Origin: a virus
Reading direction: 5' to 3' (one strand)
Length of the DNA stretch: 39,651 bases
Virus record (IMG/VR): IMGVR_UViG_3300044815_000087
Span: 1 to 39,651 of that record
Part shown: piece by piece, positions 15,702-23,425 of the stretch
Numbering within the stretch: the first letter of the stretch is position 1
Layout of the letters: every line of letters begins with the position of its first letter
Program-made: the position numbers and the translations under genes
The notes under the pieces: model-generated
Told to the model about the DNA's origin: nothing
What the model saw: the letters and a program-made list of their open reading frames with translations, nothing else
Databases searched by the model: none

Positions 15702-15719
15702 CTTAGCCGAACGGCTAAG
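15702..15719. repeat. Short hairpin after terminase, copy 2
   Basis: CTTAGCC and GGCTAAG close a four-base loop, giving seven perfect pairs. It shares its stem with the hairpin at 8729-8744. It lies 7 bases past the terminase stop, 41 bases before the next start, and has no T tract on either side. A processing or mRNA-stability element, or a weak terminator, is possible. Confidence 0.5.
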
Positions 15720-15725
15720 CCCCGA

Positions 15726-17204
15726 TCACATCAGCGGCCCGAGCGGCCCGACCTGCTCAGGGACCTTCAAATCCTCCAGCCTGACCGTCCTGCCGGGCTG
15801 CCAACCCAGCGACCGATTGCCCGCCATCTCTTCCACCAACGGATAGAACGGACGCGTCATAACCTGATAACGAAGCGTCGCCAGTCTATGAAACGGCGCG
15901 TCGTCCGCGGGCCCGATATCAGCGCCCTCCTCGCCATCCTCCGTCAACGGATAGATGAACTCCTCCGCCTCATCGCGCAACCCCAAGCAAGCCTCCGACA
16001 CCTTCAAACGACCGTGCTTCAACCTGTCCCGCACCTGCTGCTGCCCCGCCTCCCTATCCCGCACCCCGTTCATCGTGAACAACCCGACGCGCGCAAGCTC
16101 GGACTGCACGGTGTCCCCCGTCGCCTGCGAACGCTGCCGCGCCGCCGGGTCAATGACAAACAAGCAGTCCGAGCGCTTCAGGCCCCACGACCCGAGGATC
16201 CGGTCGATGCCCTCCACATAGTCGCTCGGCGTGCCATCCTGGATCAGCAGCTCGTCCCACAGCCAATCGACGCCATGCGGGTCAAAGCCCCCGAAGATGA
16301 ACGCCGCGTTCCGGATCCCCGGGTCGATCCCCACCACCCGCTCCAAGCCCCTCACGAACACGCGGTTGGGTGGCGGCACCACGCCCGACTCAAAACGCTT
16401 GTAGACCAGGCCCGCCGTGTGCATGAACACACCCTTCTCACGAGCCGCCCGCTCCTCATCGCTGTACTGCGACAGGATGAACTCCACATCCACCGCGCTC
16501 AACGTCGGGTTCTCATGGATCTCCCCCGTCACGACCGTGATGTTCGGATCCTCCCGCTTCGACCAGATCTCCCGGCGGATCCAGCCCACATGCGCCCGCA
16601 ACGGCGTCATCGCATACCACTCGCGAACACCCCTAGCCATCCGCATCAGGCACGCGTTACGATGGCCCTTCGGCGGCGGCTCGTCATAGAGGACCCAATC
16701 CAGGTCCGCGGACTCCAGGGAGCTTGAATCCTGCTGATAGGTCTTGAAAGCGATCGTGGACCCGCAGGCAAACGACAGGATCATCTTGTCCCCATTGAAT
16801 GCCTTATCCCACCGCCCGCCCCTCAACGCAGCAGGCGGACACCACTTCTGAATCGCAGGCACAATCGAATCCATGACCTTCGCCTCCGAGAAAGCAAGGA
16901 TCCAGCCATGACACGGCGACGGGACAAGCCGCAGGGGCAGCATCCAATCCGGCAGGAACTCATCGGGAAGCACCTGGTTCAGGGCCTTGACCACACCGGA
17001 CGTTGACTTGCCGAAGCGATTGCCAGCAAACGCCGCAACAATCCGCGTCCGCGCCTCCAGAAACGACCGCTGCGCCGGGGAATGCGGCTCAAAGGCTTCC
17101 AACGGGTTCGCAGCCACAAGCTTCGCGTACTCCGCCAACAGCTCCCGCGCCTCCTCACGATGCTCAGGAGCAACCCTCGAAAGATCAATAACAGGCGCAG
17201 GCAC
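15726..17204 (-). CDS. terL: Terminase large subunit
   Basis: 492 residues. The N-terminal packaging ATPase has Walker A GNRFGKS (61-67) and Walker B WVLYDEPP (170-177, with D174 and E175 as the metal and catalytic acids). The C-terminal nuclease of RNase H-like fold has VVGIDPG (D294) and FVIDPA (D352). A third acidic patch (DIGPADDAP) lies near the C-terminus. The enzyme cuts concatemers and pumps DNA through the portal. The GTG start at 17204 has no ribosome site but lies 7 bases after CACAAT, a possible leaderless promoter. The likely small subunit is on the opposite strand across a 350-base gap. Confidence 0.95.
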   Translation of the reverse strand: MPAPVIDLSRVAPEHREEARELLAEYAKLVAANPLEAFEPHSPAQRSFLEARTRIVAAFAGNRFGKSTSGVVKALNQVLPDEFLPDWMLPLRLVPSPCHGWILAFSEAKVMDSIVPAIQKWCPPAALRGGRWDKAFNGDKMILSFACGSTIAFKTYQQDSSSLESADLDWVLYDEPPPKGHRNACLMRMARGVREWYAMTPLRAHVGWIRREIWSKREDPNITVVTGEIHENPTLSAVDVEFILSQYSDEERAAREKGVFMHTAGLVYKRFESGVVPPPNRVFVRGLERVVGIDPGIRNAAFIFGGFDPHGVDWLWDELLIQDGTPSDYVEGIDRILGSWGLKRSDCLFVIDPAARQRSQATGDTVQSELARVGLFTMNGVRDREAGQQQVRDRLKHGRLKVSEACLGLRDEAEEFIYPLTEDGEEGADIGPADDAPFHRLATLRYQVMTRPFYPLVEEMAGNRSLGWQPGRTVRLEDLKVPEQVGPLGPLM

Positions 17205-17219
17205 GGCAGCTATTGTGCG

Positions 17220-17384
17220 CTACGGCAAGGCGTCAGGGCGCTTCGTCGCATCACGCAGGCGGGCAAGCTCCCGCTCCAGAGCGCGCTCAACGAACACCCG
17301 GCGCGTCTGCCCCAGCACCAGCCGAGCCGCATCCACCCGAGCGATCAACTCAGCATCCGCCATGCCGATCTGTTTACGAGGCAT
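17220..17384 (-). CDS. Ribbon-helix-helix DNA-binding protein
   Basis: 54 residues from the ATG at 17384, or 61 from a GTG at 17405. The pattern of an N-terminal strand (RKQIGM), then helix ADAELIARVDAARLVLG and a second helix TRRVFVERALERELARL matches Arc/CopG-type ribbon-helix-helix proteins. These bind operator DNA as dimers through the strand pair. It is the first gene upstream of terL on the minus strand, next to a long gene-free region, so autoregulation or control of the packaging genes is plausible. The start is uncertain as neither has a clear ribosome site. Confidence 0.65.
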   Translation of the reverse strand: MPRKQIGMADAELIARVDAARLVLGQTRRVFVERALERELARLRDATKRPDALP

Positions 17385-17405
17385 TCCGAAGATCCATGGC
17401 GACAC

Positions 17406-17757
17406 GCTCAGGGGGAACTCGCATACCCCAAGTCTACCGTGCTATACGGCGTTATAAGAAGCGGAAGGGCCTCAAAAAGCTCTCTGAGCCACCCCTAAAT
17501 TTCTAGCCTCGGGTCAGGTGTCGCCTACGCCCCCGTCCCCCTACACCACGCTGGCAGGGCCCAGGGTGAGGGCAGGGTCTTGGGCTCATGGGCTTCGTGT
17601 ATCCATGTGCATGCACGTGATTGCAATGACATCACCGATAGCACACGTGGTTGGGGGCCTTGATATCAACCCGTATCCATACGCACGTGAGGTTTGGTCC
17701 GCTGCCCCTCGCTGCTTGACGCGTTGGTTCTGGTGCTTGTGGCCGTAGGCTTTGGTT
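17406..17757. promoter_or_regulatory. Divergent intergenic region between large and small terminase genes
   Basis: 352 bases without a convincing gene. It should hold promoters for both directions. On the plus strand TAGGCT (17746-17751) lies six bases before the GTG at 17758 with TTGGTT 16 bases further up. On the minus strand TATAAC, TATAGC and TAGACT boxes occur within 60 bases of 17405. A 16-residue minus-strand leader reading frame (starting six bases after TAGACT) overlaps the start of the RHH gene. The palindrome GTGCATGCAC is at about 17607-17616. Because it separates the two terminase genes, it is also the best place to look for a pac or cos site. All of these roles are inferred. Confidence 0.5.
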
Positions 17758-18252
17758 GTGGCCATCGTTGAGGTTGAGGTTGCGGATGACGTGACGCGTA
17801 GGCAGCGCGGCATGTTGGCGATGGTGTTGGCTGGGGGGAATAGCGAGCGTGCGTCGGAGGCTTGTGGTGTTCCTGCGTCCACGTTGCGGGAGTGGCGTCG
17901 TGAGCGTTCGGATGAGTACGAGCATGTGCGGCGTGAGATGGCTCCGCGGCTCGAAGCGTTGGCTGTGGCGGAGTTGCAGGCCTTTGTGTTGCAGGCGGCG
18001 GAGACGAAGCTGTTGGCCCTTCGGAAGACGCATGAGGCGCTTGAGAGCAATTCGATCCCTGCGAAGGATTTGCCTGCGGCTTTGAAGAACATCGCGACTG
18101 CGGAGGCGATCGGTATCGACAAGGCTTTGGTGCTGAGTGGCCGGCCTACGTCTGTTGTGGAGCACCGGTCTGGGGCTGAGCTGGTGGCTCGTTTAGCTCG
18201 TCTCGGCGCCGTTGTGGATGCTACCGCTACGGAGCTTACGCCCGGGGCCTGA
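17758..18252 (+). CDS. Probable terminase small subunit
   Basis: 164 residues from the GTG at 17758 (a TTG at 17752 would add two). A helix-turn-helix lies in the N-terminal third (GGNSERASEACGVPASTLREWRRE, about residues 24-47). A long helical middle (EALAVAELQAFVLQAAETKLLALRKTHEAL) could drive ring oligomerisation, and the C-terminus is variable. This HTH-plus-coiled-helix layout is usual for small terminases, which recognise the packaging site. It is transcribed away from terL, which is unusual. It converges with the 18236-18487 gene, overlapping it by 17 bases. A general HTH regulator is the alternative. Confidence 0.6.
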   Translation: MAIVEVEVADDVTRRQRGMLAMVLAGGNSERASEACGVPASTLREWRRERSDEYEHVRREMAPRLEALAVAELQAFVLQAAETKLLALRKTHEALESNSIPAKDLPAALKNIATAEAIGIDKALVLSGRPTSVVEHRSGAELVARLARLGAVVDATATELTPGA

Positions 18253-18487
18253 TGCCAACCTTGGCGAGAATGTCGCGTATGCGTTCGTCTGCGGCTGCGA
18301 CTTGTGCTTTGGCGTCACCGGCCTTGGCGCAGTCCTTCAGGCTGATCCAGACGTAGCGACGTTCCGCTCGAAAGACCAGGGTTCCGTGTCGGAGATGGTC
18401 GGGACTGTCGATCACTTCGATTCCGGGGACATGAGCCCAGACATCCCGCATGACTGTCGCAAGGTTGCTCGGGTCTGCGGCGCTCAT
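18236..18487 (-). CDS. Hypothetical protein
   Basis: 83 residues, alternating short helices and strands (GTLVFRAERRYVWISLKDC), with a C-terminal helix. The ATG at 18487 overlaps the upstream stop (ATGA). Last gene of the minus-strand unit that starts at 22214. Not recognised. Confidence 0.65.
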   Translation of the reverse strand: MSAADPSNLATVMRDVWAHVPGIEVIDSPDHLRHGTLVFRAERRYVWISLKDCAKAGDAKAQVAAADERIRDILAKVGIRPRA

Positions 18488-18600
18488 GGGAGTAGCGCCG
18501 GGATCAGGCTGCGTAGGTCGCCGTACTGCCACACAAGCAGCAGCACGAACGTAAGGATGGCGCAGAGCGCGGCGATGACGAGTACGGACTGCTTGGTCAT
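18484..18600 (-). CDS. Small single-span membrane protein
   Basis: 38 residues with one strong hydrophobic segment (SVLVIAALCAILTFVLLLVW) and a short polar tail. Stop and start overlap both neighbours (ATGA at each end), which supports translation of this short frame. Function unknown; possibly membrane-associated with the neighbouring membrane proteins. Confidence 0.6.
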   Translation of the reverse strand: MTKQSVLVIAALCAILTFVLLLVWQYGDLRSLIPALLP

Positions 18601-18800
18601 GATGGCTCCCAGTCCCCCGCTTCGGCGATATCAACGTTCCGCAACCACTGGCGTAGGTAGGCGTCCACGCCCCGGATGGACACAACTGCACCCGATCCCT
18701 TGACGACGTATGGCTCGACCGCGTCGGCTATATGCGACGTGGCGTCATCGAATCCTTCGGTGGACCAGAACGCTGCGATCACAAGGTGCGGCTCGCTCAT
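18597..18800 (-). CDS. Hypothetical protein
   Basis: 67 residues, compact alpha/beta (LVIAAFWSTEGFDDATSHI, then VSIRGVDAYLRQWLRNV). Coupled by ATGA overlaps on both sides. No family recognised. Confidence 0.65.
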   Translation of the reverse strand: MSEPHLVIAAFWSTEGFDDATSHIADAVEPYVVKGSGAVVSIRGVDAYLRQWLRNVDIAEAGDWEPS

Positions 18801-19363
18801 AAAACTCCCAGGTAGACGATCAGGCCCGTCACGGACCATGCGGCAAGGTGCCAGCAATGCTCGCCAAGGCTCATGGCCCGCTTTCCATTCGCCTTTGCAG
18901 GGTTCACGCGGACCCTCAACGGCACCGGCAGTAGATGCCTGTCCCGCGTGCTGAAGGGGCCGGCGAGCGGAACACCGCTGATCGTGCAAGCATCAGCGAG
19001 GGTGTGCGTCACGGTCCCGCACAACGCACCGATCGTCACGAGGATCCCGAACGCCAAGCCGCCCTCACGACCGACGTGGCGTAGCTGGGCGCCGTTGGCG
19101 CCTTGCGCGAGATGTGCGACGCCTTGGCCGATGCCGTAAACGATCAAGCCCAAGCCGAGCGCCATTGCGATCGTGACGAGCAGCCAATGCGTCCATGTTC
19201 GGTGATCCGCCGGGAACCATGAGCGGCAGTCGATGTCCGGGAGCTTCGCCGTGGTCCATGCGGTGCCGACGATGACTGCTGTGGTGTCCCAGGAGGCGTT
19301 GCAGGCGACGCTGAGGCCCGTTGCGGTGGTTACCGCTAGGGCACGATGCGTAGGACCCATCAT
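18797..19363 (-). CDS. YdjM/DUF457-like membrane metal-dependent hydrolase
   Basis: 188 residues. It opens with MGPTHRAL (metal-ligand His), then a hydrophobic segment, the signature LPDID, HRTWTHW and a later THTLADACT. This order matches the YdjM family of membrane-bound putative metal-dependent hydrolases, with several transmembrane segments (for example TIAMALGLGLIVYGIG and GILVTIGALCG). YdjM-type genes are known in bacteria and in some phages; their substrate is not established. The start is at the first of two consecutive ATGs, overlapping the upstream TGA. Confidence 0.7.
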   Translation of the reverse strand: MMGPTHRALAVTTATGLSVACNASWDTTAVIVGTAWTTAKLPDIDCRSWFPADHRTWTHWLLVTIAMALGLGLIVYGIGQGVAHLAQGANGAQLRHVGREGGLAFGILVTIGALCGTVTHTLADACTISGVPLAGPFSTRDRHLLPVPLRVRVNPAKANGKRAMSLGEHCWHLAAWSVTGLIVYLGVL

Positions 19364-19518
19364 GAGACGAACAGTGCTGCGATAGGCCCGCTGCAACCGA
19401 AGGCGAGCAGAGCCCACAGCGCCCATTCGGCCCCGTCGGCTCGATCAAACACGGGACGTGCGAGAACACCCACGATCAGCCACGTACTAAACGTCAGGAC
19501 GAATGGTAGGACGCTCAC
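19360..19518 (-). CDS. Small two-span membrane protein
   Basis: 52 residues, GTG start overlapping the upstream stop (GTGA). Two hydrophobic segments (LPFVLTFSTWLIVGVLA and WALWALLAFGCSGPIAALFV) joined by a charged loop (RPVFDRADGAE). It could be a holin-like or accessory membrane protein for the neighbouring YdjM-like gene. Not recognised. Confidence 0.6.
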   Translation of the reverse strand: MSVLPFVLTFSTWLIVGVLARPVFDRADGAEWALWALLAFGCSGPIAALFVS

Positions 19519-19697
19519 GGCGCGTCGTCCATGAGGATGAGGGCGGGATCGTTGGCCATCAGGATGAGGCCAGCGGCGTTTACCTTCTCCCAATTTGTTG
19601 CACGCTTGTTGGCCAGCGCACGCAGCGCCGCTACATGCCTGTCTTCTAGCTCCATGACGCGCGCCTCAAGCTGGGCGATGCGCTCCCTATCGCTCAT
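19515..19697 (-). CDS. Small coiled-coil protein
   Basis: 60 residues. The first half is a strongly predicted coiled coil (SDRERIAQLEARVMELEDRH). The second half is a short hydrophobic and acidic tail. ATG at 19697 overlaps the stop of the translocase gene. Unknown function. Confidence 0.6.
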   Translation of the reverse strand: MSDRERIAQLEARVMELEDRHVAALRALANKRATNWEKVNAAGLILMANDPALILMDDAP

Positions 19698-21736
19698 GGC
19701 TCGCGCCACCACATACGGACCGTGGACCCCACAAACCCCGCAGACCGCCTGATCTCCTCGGACAACACCGTCCACTCCTCATCCTTGTCATGCACCAACT
19801 CGCCCACCACGCCGGGAGCCTTAGACCGCCACAACGCATCGCCAAGCGCCTTCCCGAAGACGTCTAGGTTCTTGACCTCGCGCTGGCGCTTGTCGCCATA
19901 GCGGTACGTCACGGCGCAAATCAACTGCCCATCTTTCACGAGGGGCCTGTCCAAGCCGCGCACGTCAAGCTGTGCCTCAATGAGGCGCTGTAGGCGATTC
20001 TTCTCGACGTCGGCTTTCGGCATGCTGCCCTTAGCGCCGAGCGGGATAGACCCCTTCATCTCGTCGCTGTTGTTCGACAGCGGGACGGCTTTGATGGTCA
20101 CGACCGCGTAATGCACCGCGTGCCCGCCCTCGCCCATGTGCGCGATCTCAGCGTCAATGCGGCGCTTCTGCGACGGGTTCATCGGGATGTGCCTGCCGCG
20201 ATCGGGCTTAGCAGGCGCGGCTTGCGACTCGCTTGCAACCGCTTGCAGTACGGGAAGCGCAAACTCATGTGCCGTGTCTGAATTCTTCCGTTCTGGAAGA
20301 ATTGGTGCAGCCTTACGCGGCGCGTACTCGACAGCCATCGCCCGAATCTCATCATCCGACACCCACGCAGAACGCACACGCAACGGTTGCGTCGACCCCT
20401 CAACCATCACGTACGCCGTGCCCTTCAACTGGCACATCACGCCATCGCACTTCGCCCCACGAGCCCGCGCACCGGCACCCAACGTGGCGTCCGCGTACTT
20501 CTCCTCCAGGTACTGCATCGCCACCCGGTGCGAGAACAAGCCACGGAGCGTCAGGACGCTCTTCAACGGCTCCTGAATCGCTCCCAGCACATGGATGCCC
20601 GTAGCGCGGCCCTGAGACAACAGCGTGCCCAGCAGACGCTCAATACGGCCCGCCAACTGCCTGTCAATGACGAGAGAGATCACGGCGGCGAACTCATCGA
20701 TCACGAGGACATACAGCGGCTCATTGACCGTGGGCTCCACCTTGCGGTTCGTGCCTTCCAGCCTCGCCGCACGGGCACGAGAAACCTCAACGAGATCGGA
20801 CAGCATCCGCTCAAGCTCTTTCGGATCCTCACGGACGAAGCGCATGAACAGCGCGCGGCCCATGCCCAGCTCCAGGCCACCCTTCGCGTCCGAGCCCCAC
20901 AACTGCACCTTGCCTGCCTTCACGTCAGGGGCAAGACCCCGGATCAACGACCACAACAACCCAGACTTCCCGGCCCCGGTCTGACCTCCCAGTAGCACAT
21001 GGGCGCCGAGCACGGGCAGACACCACGGCTTGTTGTAGTCATCCTTGCCGACGGGCACCCTAAGCAGATCAACCTCGTCGGGAATCGGTAGCGCCGGGAT
21101 CTCAGGGACGAGCGGATCCGTGCGCAGGAACTCCAGCCACACTCGGCCCCCGCCGCGCCCGCCAAGCCACCGCGGACGCTCATCATCGACAACCCGGCAA
21201 TCCAACGCGCCGAAATCCTGCGCGAACCCCTCAGCCTTCTTCCGGAAATCATCCGGCGTCATGCTGTTGACCATCCGCACCAACACCCGGTCACGCCACT
21301 CATCCGAACGGACCTTCAACAGCTTCGGCGCATGACGCTTGTCATCGATCTTCGCCGTCAACCCCGCCAACTGCATCGACGCATCCCACTTCCGGCGATA
21401 CCGCAACACGTTCTCCGAACGCCGGCCCACCAGCCGCCTGAACGAACCCGGCCGCAGTACCATCCACCCCACGCCAAGAACCAGCACCGCAGCCCCACCA
21501 GCACCGATCCAAGGCAGCACGTCAACGACCGGAGCCAACGGCGACACAGCACCCGGAACACGCGGCGGAGGCCACTCGGGCATCCCGCCGTTCGTTGAAG
21601 CCCGGAATCCCGCTGCCATGTCATGCGTCGATGCGTAGCACCAGCCCGCCACACACGCAGGCGTCAGAAGCAACGCGAGCGGCAGTGGTTTGATTGGACG
21701 TTTGACCGGGACGCGATCCTTACGCAGCGCAGCCAT
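19694..21736 (-). CDS. Membrane FtsK/TraB-like DNA translocase with RusA-like C-terminal domain
   Basis: 680 residues from the ATG at 21736, chosen because it forms a TGATG overlap with the upstream stop. Two N-terminal membrane segments (about 17-36 and 70-94) anchor the protein. The FtsK-type motor has Walker A GGQTGAGKS (250-258) and Walker B LVIDE (344-348). The last 140 residues resemble RusA Holliday-junction resolvase: N623-L-D625-x3-K629-A-L-G-D633-A-L matches the RusA D-x-D-N-x2-K-x3-D-A-L spacing, followed by an acidic HDKDEE at 649-654. The first RusA aspartate is Asn here, so activity is uncertain. Membrane-linked DNA pumping, as in conjugative TraB or septal FtsK, is inferred. 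Confidence 0.75.
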   Translation of the reverse strand: MAALRKDRVPVKRPIKPLPLALLLTPACVAGWCYASTHDMAAGFRASTNGGMPEWPPPRVPGAVSPLAPVVDVLPWIGAGGAAVLVLGVGWMVLRPGSFRRLVGRRSENVLRYRRKWDASMQLAGLTAKIDDKRHAPKLLKVRSDEWRDRVLVRMVNSMTPDDFRKKAEGFAQDFGALDCRVVDDERPRWLGGRGGGRVWLEFLRTDPLVPEIPALPIPDEVDLLRVPVGKDDYNKPWCLPVLGAHVLLGGQTGAGKSGLLWSLIRGLAPDVKAGKVQLWGSDAKGGLELGMGRALFMRFVREDPKELERMLSDLVEVSRARAARLEGTNRKVEPTVNEPLYVLVIDEFAAVISLVIDRQLAGRIERLLGTLLSQGRATGIHVLGAIQEPLKSVLTLRGLFSHRVAMQYLEEKYADATLGAGARARGAKCDGVMCQLKGTAYVMVEGSTQPLRVRSAWVSDDEIRAMAVEYAPRKAAPILPERKNSDTAHEFALPVLQAVASESQAAPAKPDRGRHIPMNPSQKRRIDAEIAHMGEGGHAVHYAVVTIKAVPLSNNSDEMKGSIPLGAKGSMPKADVEKNRLQRLIEAQLDVRGLDRPLVKDGQLICAVTYRYGDKRQREVKNLDVFGKALGDALWRSKAPGVVGELVHDKDEEWTVLSEEIRRSAGFVGSTVRMWWREP

Positions 21737-21912
21737 CAGAACCCACGCGTAATCCGAGCGGGACGCATACAGCCCTTGATCTCGCCCAGTTCCCGCTCCA
21801 CGGCGCGCGACCAAGGCTCAGCCGCGAGAAAGGAATTGGCCGGATCGTTGACCACCAGCCATGCGTTATTCAACAGCTCGCGTAGTCGTTCAAGCTCGCG
21901 ACCGGCGCTCAT
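21736..21912 (-). CDS. Hypothetical small protein upstream of translocase
   Basis: 58 residues, mainly helical (GRELERLRELLNNAWLVVND) with a basic C-terminus. Its stop overlaps the translocase ATG (TGATG), and its own ATG overlaps the preceding stop. Not recognised. Confidence 0.6.
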   Translation of the reverse strand: MSAGRELERLRELLNNAWLVVNDPANSFLAAEPWSRAVERELGEIKGCMRPARITRGF

Positions 21913-22214
21913 GACTTGCCACCCTTCGGGGGCCTACACACCGGACATCTACACGTCGGCAGATGACCACGGACCACGAGCGTCTCAACGCCTAGTCCGG
22001 TATTCGTTCCTTGCGGTGGGACATCCGAGCTGGGATGTTCGGGAATCGGCCCTACGGCCGAAAGGCGCTCCGACGCACGGTAGGCACCCACGGCAGCGCT
22101 GAGAGCTGTTCGTACCCACGCGGCTCGCGGGACCTGCCCGCGAACGGAGTCAATCTGCTCACACAGGTCCGGGGGGATACGCACCACGCCCGGCTTCTTA
22201 GGATCACGACTCAT
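21909..22214 (-). CDS. Probable ribbon-helix-helix-type DNA-binding protein
   Basis: 101 residues from the ATG at 22214. The N-terminal part PGVVRIPPDLCEQIDSVRG followed by a helix RAAWVRTALSAAVGAY has the strand-helix-helix pattern of RHH proteins. The C-terminus has a CRCPVC cluster that could bind metal. The chosen start lies exactly 7 bases after an extended -10 box (TGT-TATCAT), with no ribosome site, suggesting a leaderless message. An upstream ATG at 22223 would overlap the -10 and is less likely. It is the first gene of its unit, so it may regulate it. Confidence 0.6.
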   Translation of the reverse strand: MSRDPKKPGVVRIPPDLCEQIDSVRGQVPRAAWVRTALSAAVGAYRASERLSAVGPIPEHPSSDVPPQGTNTGLGVETLVVRGHLPTCRCPVCRPPKGGKS

Positions 22215-22221
22215 GCAACAC

Positions 22222-22230
22222 ATGATAACA
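22222..22230 (-). promoter_or_regulatory. Extended -10 promoter, leaderless
   Basis: TG-T-TATCAT on the minus strand, followed by seven bases and ATG (22214). There is no good -35 and no ribosome site, as expected for an extended -10 promoter with transcription starting at or next to the A of ATG. Confidence 0.5.
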
Positions 22231-22349
22231 CGTGCTAACGACAGAAGCCCTGCCGAAACAGAGCTTCTTCTTAGCGACTAGCTTTAGCAACCCGGCCGCG
22301 CCACGACCGGTTAGGCGAAGCCTACAACACTGGGAGGGCGCGAGACTGA

Positions 22350-22646
22350 TTACTCACTCAGCGCTGGTTCTGATGCTTGTGCGGCCGCTAGGACCTGCTT
22401 GGCAAGCTCTTTGGCGCCTTCGTATGTGTTTGGTGGCTGGTAGCCCTCGATGTCCCATGGTGCTGTCCAGTGGATGACTTCTGCGGCTCGTTCGATTTGC
22501 TCTACGCGGACGATGACCAGTGGTGCGTTGGGAACGTCCCTGAGGATGCGTTGCGAGAGCCGTACGTCTGCCAGTACTTGTGTCCATTTCAACGGGCCTA
22601 TCACGTCGCCCCCGATGTAGCGGATCCGGTATCGCGGTTCGCTCAT
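22350..22646 (-). CDS. Hypothetical protein
   Basis: 98 residues. Alternating strands and helices: YRIRYIGGDVIGPLKW, then APLVIVRVEQIERAAEVIHW, and a helical C-terminus with GAKELAKQVLAAAQA. Looks like a small alpha/beta accessory protein. ATG overlaps the preceding stop. Last gene of the unit from 24079. Not recognised. Confidence 0.65.
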   Translation of the reverse strand: MSEPRYRIRYIGGDVIGPLKWTQVLADVRLSQRILRDVPNAPLVIVRVEQIERAAEVIHWTAPWDIEGYQPPNTYEGAKELAKQVLAAAQASEPALSE

Positions 22647-23011
22647 GTGATCAGTCCTTCGGGTTCGTTGCGGATGGTGGCTGCGATCTCCTCGAAGGGC
22701 TGGCCGGAGTCGTTGTCAACGACAAGTGCGGTGCCGGTCTGTGCGCCATACGGGCCGCAGGCAGTCTGGTAGGTGCCTTCGTAGTCGTGGAGGCCCAGCC
22801 ACAGCCAAACATCCGGGTAGCACTCAAGGTTCGGTGACATCTGGGCGTATCCGTCGATGATGCCTTCGCGTACGGCGAGTTCGCAGGCGACCCCGAGGCA
22901 GCAGTATTCGGTTCCCTGGTCGGTTTCGCGGGCTAGTTGGCCGGTGCCTTGCTTCCAGTTGCCTGATTCCAGCTCAGATGCCCATAGCTCTCTGGCTTCG
23001 CGGGTGGTCAT
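22643..23011 (-). CDS. Conserved phage accessory protein with CCLGVACELA motif
   Basis: 122 residues. The segment EYCCLGVACELAVREG (about residues 35-50) is characteristic of a widespread family of small phage and actinobacterial proteins of unknown function (YCLLG/YCCLG-type). The N-terminus has an aromatic helix (ARELWASELESGNWKQG) and the C-terminus an acidic helix. Coupled on both sides by ATGA overlaps. Confidence 0.65.
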   Translation of the reverse strand: MTTREARELWASELESGNWKQGTGQLARETDQGTEYCCLGVACELAVREGIIDGYAQMSPNLECYPDVWLWLGLHDYEGTYQTACGPYGAQTGTALVVDNDSGQPFEEIAATIRNEPEGLIT

Positions 23012-23169
23012 TGGTCGTGTCCGTTGCGTTCGGCCCAGGATTCGCGCTCGGTTTCGTCCTCGTCGGTGATGCCTTGCTTTGAGGCTCGGATCATGCGGTC
23101 CTCCTGAGCCTGCTGAATCAGGAGGAGTTCGCCGCGGGTCAAGCCCTCAAGGTTGTCGTCCCAGCTCAT
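23008..23169 (-). CDS. Hypothetical acidic protein
   Basis: 53 residues, highly charged and helical (LEGLTRGELLLIQQAQEDR, then TDEDETERESW). Ribosome site AAAGGA lies five bases before the ATG at 23169, and that ATG also overlaps the upstream TGA. Not recognised. Confidence 0.65.
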   Translation of the reverse strand: MSWDDNLEGLTRGELLLIQQAQEDRMIRASKQGITDEDETERESWAERNGHDQ

Positions 23170-23279
23170 CAGTGTCCTTTCAAGCGGAGTAGCGGGAGTT
23201 CCCACGAGCCGATACGCAGGATGGTGAGGGTGCCTTGGCGGCGTCCTGTCCAGGTGTGCAGGTGGTAGCGGCGGATCAT
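23169..23279 (-). CDS. Tiny basic protein
   Basis: 36 residues, very basic, with a strand pair (GTLTILRIGSWELPLLRLKGH). Stop overlaps the next ATG (TGATG), and its own ATG overlaps the upstream stop. Probably translated; function unknown. Confidence 0.45.
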   Translation of the reverse strand: MIRRYHLHTWTGRRQGTLTILRIGSWELPLLRLKGH

Positions 23280-23425
23280 CGCCAGATCTTCCAGACGCCT
23301 GCGCGGGCGAGGAGTCTGCCTACCGCGATGTTCTTGACGCGGGTCGGGAGGCGCTTCGGGTTAGCGATCGCGTGCGCTGTGTTTGCGTACCGCGCTGCGC
23401 GGTAGAGGGCGTCGTGGAGTCTCAT
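23276..23425 (-). CDS. Small basic protein
   Basis: 49 residues, rich in Arg and Ala, helical (LHDALYRAARYANTAHAIANP). ATG at 23425 overlaps the previous stop. May bind nucleic acid by charge. Not recognised. Confidence 0.5.
   Translation of the reverse strand: MRLHDALYRAARYANTAHAIANPKRLPTRVKNIAVGRLLARAGVWKIWR

Noticed and set aside
17605-17620. CACGTG-like and GTGCATGCAC palindromes as specific operators.
   Set aside because: Short palindromes of this kind are expected by chance in GC-rich DNA, and no matching second site was found near a promoter.
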